From ZC4RG19 sp017577565 (GTDB lineage: Bacteria; Actinomycetota; Acidimicrobiia; Acidimicrobiales; VFJN01), in NCBI GenBank assembly GCA_047459075.1, contig VSCH01000020.1, forward strand, positions 1 to 55,811: DNA of 55,811 nt. Direction: 5' to 3'. This document shows, in pieces, positions 34,255 to 43,862 of the stretch. Below the pieces are notes generated by a model. That model made no database searches and was not told the DNA's origin. It saw nothing but the letters and a program-made list of their open reading frames with translations. Numbering within the stretch: position 1 is the stretch's first letter; each line of letters starts with the position of its first letter. Both the position numbers and the translations under genes were made by a program.

Positions 34255-35157
34255 ATGAGACTCGGCGTCTCCCTCGCCCAGACCGGCCGCCTCGCGGACC
34301 CGGCCTCCGTCCGCTCGGCCGCCACCGCGGCCGAGCAGGTCGGCTACGCATCCGTCTGGGTGCACGACCGCCTGGACGGCGGCCGTGCCGGCGACGCCAG
34401 CCTCGACCCGCTGTGCGCGCTGAGCTACGCCGCCGCGGTGACCTCCCGGGTGCGGCTGGGGACGAGCGTCCTCGTCGCCCCCTGGTACCGCCCCGCGCTG
34501 CTCGCCCGGTCGCTCGCCTCGCTGGACGTCCTCTCCGACGGCCGCCTCACGATCGGCCTCGGCCTCGACGCCACGCCCGCCGAGCTCGCCGCGGTCGGCG
34601 TCGACGACGCCGAGCTCGGGCGCCGCCTCGACGACGCCCTCGACGTCATCGGCCGGACCTGGGACCCGGGCCACGACGAGCACCCCGCCCGGCCCCGCCC
34701 GCCGATCCTGCTCGCCGCCTCGACGCCCGAGGGGCTCGACCGCGTCGCCCGCCGCGCCGACGGCTGGAACCCGGCCGGGCTGCCCATCGAGCAGCTGGGC
34801 CCCCTGTGGGCCCGGGTGCGCGACCTCGCCGCCCGCCACGGCCGCGACCCCGACGCCCTGGAGCTGGTCGTGCGCGCCGACCTGCGCATCACCGACCAGC
34901 CGCTGGAGGGCGACCGCCCCGCCTACGCCGGCACCGTCGAGCAGGTGGCCGCGGACGTCGCGGACACCGGCCGGGCCGGCGCCCACGAGACGATCCTCTG
35001 CCTGCAGGGCGACCACGGGCTGGACACCGCGCTCGACGTGTACGCCCGGATCGCCGAGGCCGTCGACGTCACCCCGCCACCGCTGCAGGCAGGGGCCGAT
35101 CCGGCGCTTCCGGCGGGTCTCCCCGCCCGCCGGGAGCGTCGACTCGCCCCCCGCTGA
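34255..35157 (+). CDS. LLM-class (F420- or flavin-dependent) oxidoreductase
   Basis: 300 aa luciferase-like TIM barrel. RLGVSLAQTGRLADPASVRSAATAAEQVGYASVWVHDRL, RVRLGTSVLVAPWYRPALLARSLASLD and DGRLTIGLGLD are typical, with ADGWNPAG later. In actinobacteria such enzymes usually use F420. ATG at 34255 follows GGAGGA by seven bases. The stop codon lies inside a terminator hairpin. Confidence 0.87.
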   Translation: MRLGVSLAQTGRLADPASVRSAATAAEQVGYASVWVHDRLDGGRAGDASLDPLCALSYAAAVTSRVRLGTSVLVAPWYRPALLARSLASLDVLSDGRLTIGLGLDATPAELAAVGVDDAELGRRLDDALDVIGRTWDPGHDEHPARPRPPILLAASTPEGLDRVARRADGWNPAGLPIEQLGPLWARVRDLAARHGRDPDALELVVRADLRITDQPLEGDRPAYAGTVEQVAADVADTGRAGAHETILCLQGDHGLDTALDVYARIAEAVDVTPPPLQAGADPALPAGLPARRERRLAPR

Positions 35158-35181
35158 GTGACGGCGGACTCGGCGGGGGGC
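35146..35181 (+). terminator. Terminator hairpin overlapping the LLM gene stop codon
   Basis: GCCCCCCGCTGAGT (35146-35159) pairs with ACTCGGCGGGGGGC (35168-35181) over 14 positions, with one U.G wobble and an 8-base loop. The TGA stop (35155-35157) is in the left arm. A pyrimidine run (CCTCCCTCCCTC) follows. Confidence 0.65.
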
Positions 35182-35192
35182 ACCTCCCTCCC

Positions 35193-38100
35193 TCAGCCGG
35201 CGGTGCCGCCGGGGGGCCGGGGCTCGACCCCGAGCCCCCCGGCGACCCGCTCGACCCGCGCCGCCACCGCCCGGGCCCCCTGGGCCCGGGCCTCCTCGAC
35301 GGCCCGCCCCAGCAGGTCGGCGGCGGCGTCCGGGTCCCCGCGGGCCACCCGCAGGCGGGCCTCGGCCTCGAGCACCAGCGGCACGGCGTAGCGCTCGCCC
35401 AGCGCCTCGACCTCCCGGTGGGCGTCCGCCACGGCCGCCGCGGCCTCGTCGAGCCGCCCGGCGGCCACGAGGCCCGCCGCCCGGGTGGCCAGGTGGACCG
35501 GCACGCCGGTGCGGCCGCCGGCGCCGACGAAGGCGTCGACCGCCTCGTCGAGCCGCGGCAGGCCGGCCTCGACGTCGCCCAGCTCGACCCGCGCCGCGGC
35601 CAGGAAGGCCTGCAGGCCCCGCCCCCAGAACGTGAAGCGCGACTCGGGGTCGGCCTCGACGCCCCGCCGGGCGGCCCGCTCGGCCCAGGCCGGCTCGCCC
35701 ACCAGCAGCGCGGCCGCCGCCGCCAGCATCTCGACGATGGGGATGGCGTAGCGGTCGGGGGCGGCGCCGGCGAGCGCCTCGAAGGCGGCCTCGCCCTCCG
35801 GCGGGCCGAGGTCGCCGACCAGCACGTGCAGGTGGTGGCTGAACGGGACCGGCAGCAGCATGACCTCGAGGTCGAGGCCCATGCTCATCGCCGGCGGCGG
35901 CGCGCCCCGCGCCGCCGCGACCGCGGCGTCGAGCAGCGCCGCCGCCTCGGCGATCCGGCCCCGGTGCCAGCGGGCGACGCCGAGCGAGGCCAGGCCCGCC
36001 ACCCGCACGAGCGGGATGTCGGACCCCTCGCCGAGGGCGTGGAGCCGCTCGGCCAGGGCCAGCGACCGCTCGACGTCGCACCGGCTGTCGTGGGCGGCCC
36101 ACTCGGTCCACAGCAGGCGGGCCAGGACCTCGTCGTCGCCGGCCCGCCGGGCCAGCTCGATCGCCCGCCGCAGCAGCGGGGAGCCGCCGACGCTGGCGTA
36201 GCCGTGGAGCGACCGCTGCAGCGACAGCAGCCGGCAGGCGGCGGTGAGCTCGGGCTGGACGCCCTCGGCGGCGCCGGCGGCGCTGCGCCGGAGCTGCACC
36301 GCCCGCTCGAGCATCCCCTCCGCCGCCTCGAAGGCGAAGCGCCGGACCGCCACCTCCGCGGCCCGCTCGAGCGCCTCGGCCGCCCGCTGCCCGACGCCCA
36401 CCGGCGCCGCGGCCCACAGGTGCTCGGCCAGGATCTCGGCGGCGTCGTCGTCGTCCGCCGCGGTCGCGGCGATGGCGTCGGCGATCCGCAGGTGCGTGCG
36501 GGCCCGGCGCAGGGCGGAGACGTCGTCGACCACGACCTCGCGGACCAGCGCGTGGGCGAAGCGGACCGTGCCGGTCAGCTCGGGCACCGGGACGAGCAGC
36601 CGCTGGACGACCGCCGGGTCGAGGTCGTCGACCACCGCGTCGATGTCCTGGCCCGCGGCCCGGGCCAGCAGCGCGAGCTCGACGTCCCGCCCGACGACGG
36701 CGGCCACGGCGAGCAGGCGCTGGGTCGCCTCCGGCAGCCGGGCCAGCCGGCGGCGGACGACGTCGCGCACGCCCGAGGGCACGTCGCCGCCCGGTGACAC
36801 CGCGCCCAGCGCCTCGACGTCCCCGCCGGCGTCGGCGGCCAGCCGGGCCAGCTCGGCGGCGAAGAACGGGTTGCCCTCGGCCCGCTCCTGGATGGCCGCG
36901 GTCACCTCGGCGGGCAGCTCCCGCCCGGCGGCGACGGCGACCAGCTCGGCGACGGCCACCGGCGGCAGGCCGCGCAGCGTGAGGCGCCGGGTCGCCGGCG
37001 CCCGCGACAGGGTGGCCAGCGTCTCGACCACGGTGTCGTTGCGGCCGACCTCCAGCTCGCGCACCGTGCAGGCGAGGAGGATCGGGGCGCCGGCCAGGGC
37101 GTCGGCGCTGGCGACGAACCCGAGCAGCTCGAGGGAGGGCAGGTCCGCCCACTGCAGGTCGTCGAGCACCAGGACCAGCGGCCGGCGGCCGGACGCGGCC
37201 CGGAGCAGCGCGACGACGGCGTCGAACAACCGGAAGCGGGCGCCGAGGGCGTCGGCCGCGGCGGACTCCTCCCCGCTCGTCTCGACCAGCGCCGCCAGCT
37301 CGGGCGGCACGGCCGCGCCCCCGGCCTCGGCGACGAGGGCCCGCAACGGCGGCAGCCAGGGCCAGAACGCCGGGGTGGCCCCGCCCTCGAAGGCCCGGCC
37401 CCAGTGCACGGCGGCGCCCCGGGCGGCGGCGGTCGCGGCGAGCTCCTCGACCAGCCGCGTCTTGCCGATGCCGGGCTCGCCCTCGACCAGCACGATGCGC
37501 CGGCCGTCCCGGGCCTCGTCCAGCGCGGCGAGCGCCTGGCGCAGCTCGCCCTCGCGGCCGACGAGCGCCGGGCGGGTGGGGGCCGCCGGCGCCGCGGCCG
37601 CGCCGTCCACCGCCGCGGCCGGTGCCGGGGCGGCCGCCCGCGCCGGGGCCTCGGGCACCAGGTCGAGCGCGGGGTCGTGGTTGAGGATCGCGACCTCGAG
37701 GTCGCGCAGGGGCTGACCGGGGTCGATGCCGAGCTGGTCGCGCAGCGTGCGGGCCGCGTCGTCGAGCACCCGCAGCGCCTCGGCCTGGCGGCCGGCGCGG
37801 TAGAGGGCGAGCGCCAGGTGGTGGCGCAGCTGCTCCCGCAGCGGGTGGGCCGCGACCAGCTCGCCCAGCTCGCCGATGACCTCGTCGTGCCGCCCCAGCC
37901 GCAGGTCGGCCTCGATGCGGTCCTCGGTCGCCACCAGCCGGCGCTCCTCCAGGCGGGCGGCGAAGCCCCAGGCGAAGTCGAGGTGCGAGAACTCCAGCAG
38001 CGCCGGGCCCCGCCACAGGCCGAGGCCCTCCTCCAGCAGCGACCGCGCCGTGGCGGGGTCGCCGGCGTGCAGCGCCTCCCGCCCGGCGTCGGCCAGCCGC

Positions 38101-38423
38101 TCGAACCGGTGGGCGTCGACGGCGTCGGGCTCGACCGCGATGCGGTACCCCGGCGGGTCCCAGACGATCACCCGGCCGCCCTCGCCCTTGGCGCCCGCGG
38201 GGGCGAGCGCCCGGCGCAGGCGGGAGACGTAGCTCTGCAGCGTGCCCGCCGCCGACGCCGGCGGCTCGTCGCCCCACAGGGCGTCGATGATCGACTCGGC
38301 GGGCACCACCCGGCCGCCGGCGACCAGCAGCATGGCCAGCACCGTCCGCGGCTGGCTGCCGCCGATGTCGACGGGCGACCCGTCGACCGCCACCTCGAGG
38401 TTGCCCAGCAACCTGAACTCCAC
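35193..38423 (-). CDS. SARP/AfsR-type regulator: winged helix, BTAD, ATPase, TPR-like
   Basis: 1076 aa. Residues 1-95 are an OmpR-like winged helix (VEFRLLGNLEVAVDGSPVDI, then LWGDEPPASAAGTLQSYVSRLRRAL in pieces). Residues about 100-250 are the bacterial transcriptional activation domain (BTAD). A P-loop ATPase follows with Walker A GEPGIGKT at 315-322 and Walker B LVLVLDDLQWAD near 425. The C-terminal half is Ala/Leu-rich helical repeats of the TPR kind. Large SARPs activate secondary-metabolism or stress genes in response to ATP state. GTG at 38423 follows AAGGGAG and is the usual SARP opening. A GTG at 38489, nine bases after a TAGCCT, would add 22 residues and cannot be excluded. Confidence 0.88.
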   Translation of the reverse strand: MEFRLLGNLEVAVDGSPVDIGGSQPRTVLAMLLVAGGRVVPAESIIDALWGDEPPASAAGTLQSYVSRLRRALAPAGAKGEGGRVIVWDPPGYRIAVEPDAVDAHRFERLADAGREALHAGDPATARSLLEEGLGLWRGPALLEFSHLDFAWGFAARLEERRLVATEDRIEADLRLGRHDEVIGELGELVAAHPLREQLRHHLALALYRAGRQAEALRVLDDAARTLRDQLGIDPGQPLRDLEVAILNHDPALDLVPEAPARAAAPAPAAAVDGAAAAPAAPTRPALVGREGELRQALAALDEARDGRRIVLVEGEPGIGKTRLVEELAATAAARGAAVHWGRAFEGGATPAFWPWLPPLRALVAEAGGAAVPPELAALVETSGEESAAADALGARFRLFDAVVALLRAASGRRPLVLVLDDLQWADLPSLELLGFVASADALAGAPILLACTVRELEVGRNDTVVETLATLSRAPATRRLTLRGLPPVAVAELVAVAAGRELPAEVTAAIQERAEGNPFFAAELARLAADAGGDVEALGAVSPGGDVPSGVRDVVRRRLARLPEATQRLLAVAAVVGRDVELALLARAAGQDIDAVVDDLDPAVVQRLLVPVPELTGTVRFAHALVREVVVDDVSALRRARTHLRIADAIAATAADDDDAAEILAEHLWAAAPVGVGQRAAEALERAAEVAVRRFAFEAAEGMLERAVQLRRSAAGAAEGVQPELTAACRLLSLQRSLHGYASVGGSPLLRRAIELARRAGDDEVLARLLWTEWAAHDSRCDVERSLALAERLHALGEGSDIPLVRVAGLASLGVARWHRGRIAEAAALLDAAVAAARGAPPPAMSMGLDLEVMLLPVPFSHHLHVLVGDLGPPEGEAAFEALAGAAPDRYAIPIVEMLAAAAALLVGEPAWAERAARRGVEADPESRFTFWGRGLQAFLAAARVELGDVEAGLPRLDEAVDAFVGAGGRTGVPVHLATRAAGLVAAGRLDEAAAAVADAHREVEALGERYAVPLVLEAEARLRVARGDPDAAADLLGRAVEEARAQGARAVAARVERVAGGLGVEPRPPGGTAG

Positions 38424-38498
38424 GCGTCGCTCCCTTCGGGCGCCCGCCACGGCGCGTGGCACGGGATTCTCCCATGCCGCACCGGCCACCGCCCGTGG

Positions 38499-38504
38499 AG
38501 GCTA
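38499..38504 (-). promoter_or_regulatory. Possible -10 of the SARP gene
   Basis: TAGCCT on the minus strand. If used, transcription starts near 38491, either as a short leader of about 70 nt before GTG 38423 or nearly leaderless for GTG 38489. Confidence 0.35.
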
Positions 38505-38607
38505 GGAGCGCGCCACCACCCGGTACCACCACCGGCGGCGCCGGAGGGGGCCCGGTCCCGCCGCCGGCGCCCCGGGGCCCGCCCCACACGGGCCGTGCCC
38601 GGCGTGC

Positions 38608-38622
38608 CACGATCGAGGCATG
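38608..38622 (+). promoter_or_regulatory. Degenerate leaderless-type promoter of xfp
   Basis: CACGAT (38608-38613), six bases, ATG at 38620. No ribosome binding site is evident closer than this. Confidence 0.35.
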
Positions 38623-41010
38623 GCCACCACCGCGCCCCGTGCGGCCGTCCCCGCCTCCGACGCCGACCTCGAGCTGGTGGACGCCTGGTGGCGGGCCGCC
38701 AACTACCTGTCGGTGGGGCAGATCTACCTGCTCGACAACCCGCTGCTGCGGGAGCCGCTCACCCTCGAGCACGTCAAGCCCCGCCTGCTCGGCCACTGGG
38801 GCACGGCGCCCGGGCTCAACCTCGTCTACGCGCACCTCAACCGGGTCATCCGGGCCCGGGACGCCAACGTGATCTACGTCTGCGGGCCCGGGCACGGCGG
38901 CCCCGCGATGGTGGCCAACACCTACCTCGAGGGCACCTACACCGAGGTCTACCCGCACGTCACCCGCGACGAGGCGGGGATGCGGACGCTGTTCCGCCAG
39001 TTCTCGTTCCCCGGCGGCGTCCCCAGCCACGCCGCGCCCGAGACGCCCGGGTCGATCAACGAGGGCGGCGAGCTCGGCTACTCGCTGGCCCACGCCTACG
39101 GCGCCGCGTTCGACAACCCCGACCTCGTCGTGGCGTGCGTGATCGGCGACGGCGAGGCCGAGACCGGCCCGCTGGCCGCCAGCTGGCACTCGAACAAGTT
39201 CCTCGACCCGGTGCGCGACGGCGCGGTGCTGCCGATCCTGCACCTGAACGGCTACAAGATCGCCAACCCCACCGTGCTGGCCCGCATCCCCGACGACGAG
39301 CTCGTCAAGCTGCTCGAGGGGTACGGGCACCGGGTGCTCGTCGTCGAGGGCGACGAGCCGGCCGCCGTCCACCGGGCCCTGGCCGACACGCTCGACACCG
39401 CCTTCGACGAGATCGCCGCCATCCAGGCGGCGTTCCGGGACGGCGACGGGGCCCGCCCCGCCCGGCCCCGCTGGCCGATGATCGTCCTGCACACGCCCAA
39501 GGGCTGGACCGGACCGCGGGAGGTCGACGGCCTGCGGGTGGAGGGCACCTGGCGATCGCACCAGGTGCCGCTCGCCAACCTGGCCGAGGTGCCCGAGCAC
39601 CTCGAGCTGCTCGAGCGGTGGATGCGCAGCTACCGCCCCGAGGAGCTGTTCGACGCCAACGGGACGCTGCAGCCCTGGATCGAGGCGCTGGCCCCCGAGG
39701 GCGACCGGCGCATGGGGGCCAACCCCCACGCCAACGGCGGCCGGCTGCGGCGGCCGCTCGACCTGCCCGACTTCCGGGACTACGCGGTCGACGTCGCGCA
39801 CCCGGGCCGCACGGTCGCGGAGCCGACACGGGTGCTGGGCCGGTGGCTGCGGGACGTCGTGGCCGCCAACCCCCGCACCTTCCGGATCATGGGCCCCGAC
39901 GAGACGGCGTCGAACCGCCTCTCGGCCGTGTTCGAGGCCACCGACCGCACCTGGGTCGGCCTCACCGAGGCGGGTGACGAGGGCCTCGGCCCCGACGGCC
40001 GGGTGATGGAGGTCCTGTCCGAGCACCTGTGCCAGGGCTGGCTCGAGGGCTACACGCTCACCGGCCGCCACGGGCTGTTCAACTGCTACGAGGCCTTCAC
40101 CCACATCGTCGACTCGATGTTCAACCAGCACGCCAAGTGGCTGGCCGTGGCCCGGCAGCTGCCGTGGCGGGCGCCCGTACCGTCGTTCAACTACCTGCTG
40201 TCGAGCCACGTGTGGCGGCAGGACCACAACGGCTTCTCGCACCAGGACCCCGGGTTCCTCGACATCGTGGCCAACAAGGACCCGGCGGTGATCCGCATCT
40301 ACCTGCCACCGGACGCCAACACGCTGCTGTCGATCATGAACCACTGCCTGCGCTCGCAGGACTACGTGAACGTCGTGGTGGCCGGCAAGAACGAGATGCC
40401 CACGTGGCTCGACATGGACGCCGCCAACGCCCACTGCCGCGCCGGGCTCGGCCCCTGGGACTGGGCGTCGTCGCCGGCCGTCGCCGCCGGCGACGAGCCC
40501 GACGTCGTGCTCGCCTGCTGCGGCGACGTCCCGACGCTCGAGACCCTGGCGGCCACCGACCTGCTGCGCCGCCACCTGCCGTCGCTCAAGGTGCGGGTCG
40601 TCAACGTCGTCGACGTCATGCGCCTGCAGCCGCCGTCCGAGCACCCCCACGGGCTGAGCGACACCGACTTCGACGCCCTCTTCACCCGCGACAAGCCGAT
40701 CGTGTTCGCCTGGCACGGCTACCCGTCGCTGATCCACCAGCTGACGTACCGGCGCACCAACCACGACAACCTGCACGTGCGGGGCTACAAGGAGAAGGGC
40801 ACGACCACGACGCCGTTCGACATGGTCATGCTCAACGACCTCGACCGCTTCCACCTCGTCATCGACGTGATCGACCGGGTGCCGTCGCTCGGCACCGAGG
40901 CGGTCGAGCTGCGGGCCGAGATGGTGGCCCGGCGCATCGAGGCCCGGGAGCACACCCGGCTGCGGGGCGAGGACGCCCCGTTCGTGCGCGACTGGACCTG
41001 GCCCTACTGA
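38620..41010 (+). CDS. xfp: Phosphoketolase
   Basis: 796 aa, full family length. Phosphoketolase uses thiamine diphosphate and phosphate to split xylulose 5-phosphate (and often fructose 6-phosphate) into acetyl phosphate plus an aldose phosphate. Signatures: LDNPLL, GHWGTAPGLN, CGPGHGGPAMVANTYLEGTY, SFPGGVPSHAAPETPGSINEGGELGYSLAHA in pieces, thiamine site GDGEAETGPLAASWHSNKF, and SSHVWRQDHNGFSHQDPG. The end reads IDVIDRVPSLG. A metallophosphoesterase gene follows after 40 bp. No acetate kinase gene is in the window. Confidence 0.95.
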   Translation: MATTAPRAAVPASDADLELVDAWWRAANYLSVGQIYLLDNPLLREPLTLEHVKPRLLGHWGTAPGLNLVYAHLNRVIRARDANVIYVCGPGHGGPAMVANTYLEGTYTEVYPHVTRDEAGMRTLFRQFSFPGGVPSHAAPETPGSINEGGELGYSLAHAYGAAFDNPDLVVACVIGDGEAETGPLAASWHSNKFLDPVRDGAVLPILHLNGYKIANPTVLARIPDDELVKLLEGYGHRVLVVEGDEPAAVHRALADTLDTAFDEIAAIQAAFRDGDGARPARPRWPMIVLHTPKGWTGPREVDGLRVEGTWRSHQVPLANLAEVPEHLELLERWMRSYRPEELFDANGTLQPWIEALAPEGDRRMGANPHANGGRLRRPLDLPDFRDYAVDVAHPGRTVAEPTRVLGRWLRDVVAANPRTFRIMGPDETASNRLSAVFEATDRTWVGLTEAGDEGLGPDGRVMEVLSEHLCQGWLEGYTLTGRHGLFNCYEAFTHIVDSMFNQHAKWLAVARQLPWRAPVPSFNYLLSSHVWRQDHNGFSHQDPGFLDIVANKDPAVIRIYLPPDANTLLSIMNHCLRSQDYVNVVVAGKNEMPTWLDMDAANAHCRAGLGPWDWASSPAVAAGDEPDVVLACCGDVPTLETLAATDLLRRHLPSLKVRVVNVVDVMRLQPPSEHPHGLSDTDFDALFTRDKPIVFAWHGYPSLIHQLTYRRTNHDNLHVRGYKEKGTTTTPFDMVMLNDLDRFHLVIDVIDRVPSLGTEAVELRAEMVARRIEAREHTRLRGEDAPFVRDWTWPY

Positions 41011-41050
41011 CCCGGGGCGACCTGCCGGGGACGATCGAGGGGAGGCGGCG

Positions 41051-42922
41051 GTGACCACCGAGGAGCGCGTGCCCGACGTCCGGCCGCGGCGGCACCGGCG
41101 GAGCAGCGCGACCGGGCCACCGGCCCGGCCCCGCGACCTCAGCCCCCGCGAGCTCGGCTTCGAGCGCCAGCCGGCGACCCGCTGGTTCAGCCCCCGGGTC
41201 CTGGCGGTCACCGGGCTCCACGCGGGCGTGACCAACGTCTTCGGGTCGTTCCTCGACAAGCGCGAGCTGCAGGCGTCGCGCCCGGTCGAGGTCGACCGCC
41301 GCTACGCGGCCTGGGACGAGGTGTGGATCGACTACGTCGCCGACACGGGCGACGGGTTCGCCGCCACCGCCACGGTCGCCACCACCGTCGCCCGCCCCCG
41401 CCTCGTCGTGGCGGGCCCCGACGGCACCCGGCACGAGCTGCCCCGGGGCGACATCCTCGTGCTGGGCGGCGACGAGGTCTACCCGATCGCCAGCACCTCG
41501 GGCTACGAGAACCGCCTCGAGGGGCCGTGGCGGGCGGCGCTGCCGTGGACCGACCCCGGGCCCCGGCCGCCCGAGCACCCCACGGTCTACGCCGTGCCGG
41601 GCAACCACGACTGGTACGACGGCCTGACCGGGTTCCTGCGCCAGTTCGGCCAGAACCGCTGGCTGGGGGGCTGGCGCAGCCACCAGACCCGCAGCTACTT
41701 CGCCGTGCAGCTGCCGCACCGCTGGTGGCTGTGGGGCGTCGACATCCAGTCGGACGCCCTCATCGACGAGCCGCAGCTCGACTTCTTCACCTACGTCGCC
41801 GACGAGCTCGCGCAGCCCGGCGACCGGCTCGTCCTGGCCACCGCGGTGCCGAGCTGGACCCACCTGGAGACCGAGCCCGACGCCTACCGCAACCTCGCCT
41901 ACCTGGAGCGGGCGCTGCTGCGCCCCCGGGGCATCGAGCTGAAGCTCACGCTGGCCGGCGACCAGCACCACTACGCCCGCTACACCCACGAGGGCGACGA
42001 CGACGAGGTCGGCCCGACGCACAAGATCACCTCGGGGGGCGGCGGCGCGTTCCTGCACCCGACCCACCAGCTGCCGTCGCGGGCGGCGATCACGGTCGAC
42101 CCCGACGACCCCGGGGACACGACCGAGTACCGGCTCGCCACCCGCTACCCGGGCCCGTGGCGGTCGCGCCTGCTGTCGCTGGCGGCGCTGCTGCTGCCGC
42201 TGCGCAACCCGAGCTTCCTCGTCGTGCCGGGCGCCGTGAGCCTCATGGGCCTGTGGGCCATCCAGTTCGGGCTCCGCAGCCTCGATCGCGGCCCCGCCGG
42301 CTTCGCCGCGGCCGCCGCCCGCTGGGGCTGGACCGACGTGGCCGGCGGCATCTTCCGCAACCCCGTGTCCGCGGGCGCCCTGATCGTCCTGTGGTTCGCG
42401 CTGGCCGGCTTCGCCGAAGCGCCCCCGTGGGTCCGGCGCCCCACCCTGCGGGGTGCCGCCCGGCTGCTGATGGGCGGCGCCCACCTGGCCCTGCACGTCG
42501 TCGCGGTGGCCACCGTCACCCTGGGCGCGATCACGCTGGCGGCCGAGGCGGCCGACCCGTTCGCGGGGACGGCGGGGTCCTGGGTGTTCGGGACGGTCGC
42601 GAGCCTGTTCAGCTTCGCGGTCGGGGGCGTCGCCGGGTCGCTCGTCCTCGGCCTCTACCTCGCGGCCGCCATCGGGCTGCCGGGCCTGCGCGCCCACGCC
42701 AACGAGGCGTTCGCCGCCGCCCGGATCACCGGGTGGAAGAACTTCGTGCGCCTCCACGTGGCGCCCGACGGCTCGCTGACCGTGCGCGCCATCGGCATCG
42801 ACCGGTCGGTCCCCCGCCGGCGGTGGCAGGCGGTGCCCGACGGCGCGCCCACCGACCCCCACATCTCCCCCCGCGGCCGGCCGCCGCGGCCGCGCCTCGT
42901 CGACGAGGTGACGATCAGGTGA
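41051..42922 (+). CDS. Calcineurin-like metallophosphoesterase with membrane C-terminus
   Basis: 623 aa, GTG start after GAGGGGAGG. The catalytic metal motifs are DTGDG (98-102), LGGDEVYP (about 138-145), PGNHDWYDG (183-191) and LAGDQHHYARY (about 304), so the dimetal site looks intact apart from a weak first motif. After the catalytic part, from about residue 375, come several hydrophobic helices (FLVVPGAVSLMGLWAIQFGL, AGALIVLWFALAGFA, ALHVVAVATVTLGAITLA, VGGVAGSLVLGLYLAAAIG) and a short soluble end. It is a membrane-tied phosphoesterase of unknown substrate. The last 8 bp overlap the convergent TetR gene. Confidence 0.82.
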   Translation: MTTEERVPDVRPRRHRRSSATGPPARPRDLSPRELGFERQPATRWFSPRVLAVTGLHAGVTNVFGSFLDKRELQASRPVEVDRRYAAWDEVWIDYVADTGDGFAATATVATTVARPRLVVAGPDGTRHELPRGDILVLGGDEVYPIASTSGYENRLEGPWRAALPWTDPGPRPPEHPTVYAVPGNHDWYDGLTGFLRQFGQNRWLGGWRSHQTRSYFAVQLPHRWWLWGVDIQSDALIDEPQLDFFTYVADELAQPGDRLVLATAVPSWTHLETEPDAYRNLAYLERALLRPRGIELKLTLAGDQHHYARYTHEGDDDEVGPTHKITSGGGGAFLHPTHQLPSRAAITVDPDDPGDTTEYRLATRYPGPWRSRLLSLAALLLPLRNPSFLVVPGAVSLMGLWAIQFGLRSLDRGPAGFAAAAARWGWTDVAGGIFRNPVSAGALIVLWFALAGFAEAPPWVRRPTLRGAARLLMGGAHLALHVVAVATVTLGAITLAAEAADPFAGTAGSWVFGTVASLFSFAVGGVAGSLVLGLYLAAAIGLPGLRAHANEAFAAARITGWKNFVRLHVAPDGSLTVRAIGIDRSVPRRRWQAVPDGAPTDPHISPRGRPPRPRLVDEVTIR

Positions 42923-43658
42923 CCGCCCGACGGCCGCGGCCGCCGTGCCGCGGCCCGGCGGCGCCGGCCCGACGGTCCGGCTCGACCTGCTCGAGCCCGA
43001 CGGTGCGGGCCCAGATGCGGCTGACCGTGCGGGCCATGGCGTCGACGTCGACGGGGTCGCCGCCGGCCTGCGGCAGCAGGTGGTCGTACGCGACCCGGAT
43101 GGTCATGGTCTGCAGGGCGACCGCGGTGGTCCAGGGGTCGATGCCGTCGCAGATCCCCTGCTCCTGCAGCCGGCGGATCCAGCGGTCGGCCCGCTTGATC
43201 GCGGCGACGATCGTCGAGCGCCGGGCGCCCGCCACCGCGGGGTCGGCCGGCGCCACCTGCTCGATGGAGCGGGCCATCACGGCGTTGTCCACGACGACCT
43301 GGAAGTAGGCCCGGCTGGCGTGCTCGATGTCCCGGATCGGGTCGCCCTCGGTGTTGTCGGGGTCGCGCCGCGGCGCCTGCAGCATGGCCTCGAGCACCTC
43401 GGCCGCCACCTCGCGGAAGATCTCCTCCTTGGCGTCGAAGTAGGTGTAGAAGGTGCCGTTGGCCACGCCGGCCCGGGCGGTGATGTCGACGATGCGCACG
43501 TCCGCGTACGGCGTCTCGGCGAACACCTGGCGTGCCGCCTCGACCAGCGCGGCCCGGGTGCGGCGCCCGCGCGCGGTGAGCAGGCGACCCCCGGCGGCGG
43601 CGCCGGCGCGCAGCTCGCCGTCCGCGCCGCGGGGCACGGGATCGACCTCGATGTCCAC
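42915..43658 (-). CDS. TetR family regulator
   Basis: 247 aa. Helix-turn-helix: GRRTRAALVEAARQVFAETP then VRIVDITARAGVANGTFYTYFDAKEEIF, residues about 30-85. The C-terminal domain (AYFQVVVDNAVMARSIEQVAP, TAVALQTMTIRVAYDHLL) resembles TetR proteins of lipid and acyl-CoA control. The tail is Arg/Gly-rich. GTG at 43658 is set by a TACCCT -10 six bases upstream. A 26-bp imperfect palindrome 216-241 bp upstream of this start may be its operator. Confidence 0.87.
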   Translation of the reverse strand: MDIEVDPVPRGADGELRAGAAAGGRLLTARGRRTRAALVEAARQVFAETPYADVRIVDITARAGVANGTFYTYFDAKEEIFREVAAEVLEAMLQAPRRDPDNTEGDPIRDIEHASRAYFQVVVDNAVMARSIEQVAPADPAVAGARRSTIVAAIKRADRWIRRLQEQGICDGIDPWTTAVALQTMTIRVAYDHLLPQAGGDPVDVDAMARTVSRIWARTVGLEQVEPDRRAGAAGPRHGGRGRRAVT

Positions 43659-43670
43659 GTCAGGAGGGTA
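43656..43670 (-). promoter_or_regulatory. Leaderless promoter of the TetR gene
   Basis: Minus strand TACCCT (43670-43665), six bases, GTG (43658). Confidence 0.55.
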
Positions 43671-43724
43671 GTGGGCGGGGGCGGGGCGGGAAGGGACTCC
43701 CCACCCCCACGCCACGACCGGTGG

Positions 43725-43832
43725 TCAGGGGGTCCTCCGTCCCGCCGAGCGGCCGGGCGCTGATGCCTGGGCGCGCCCGGCCGGCGCACCCCTCGCAGCG
43801 AACGCGGCGATCGGTTCGGCTCTCGGCGACAT
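43725..43832 (-). CDS. Possible 35-residue small ORF
   Basis: ATG at 43832 follows GGAGGTGAAGGGGGAG with a two-base gap from the last GGGGGAG, one of the richest ribosome binding regions in the window. The product starts MSPRAEPIAAFAARG and is Ala/Arg/Gly/Pro-rich with no membrane segment or known motif. It is read from the promoter at 43863-43891 and ends 66 bp before the TetR start, so it could be a leader peptide. Low complexity and high G+C make chance occurrence possible; the promoter and ribosome binding site are the only support. Confidence 0.4.
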   Translation of the reverse strand: MSPRAEPIAAFAARGAPAGRAQASAPGRSAGRRTP

Positions 43833-43862
43833 GGCTCCCCCTTCACCTCCCCAGCACCCGCC

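Noticed and set aside
38424..38489. N-terminal 22-residue extension of the SARP regulator from GTG 38489
   Set aside because: It follows a TAGCCT by nine bases and is possible, but SARP homologues start at the VEFRLLG segment and a good ribosome binding site precedes GTG 38423.
33058..41259. A 2733-codon open frame on the minus strand covering the LLM, SARP, xfp and ADH genes
   Set aside because: Only its last 341 codons are a real gene (ADH). The rest is antisense to well-supported genes and stays open because GC-rich third positions rarely give stops.
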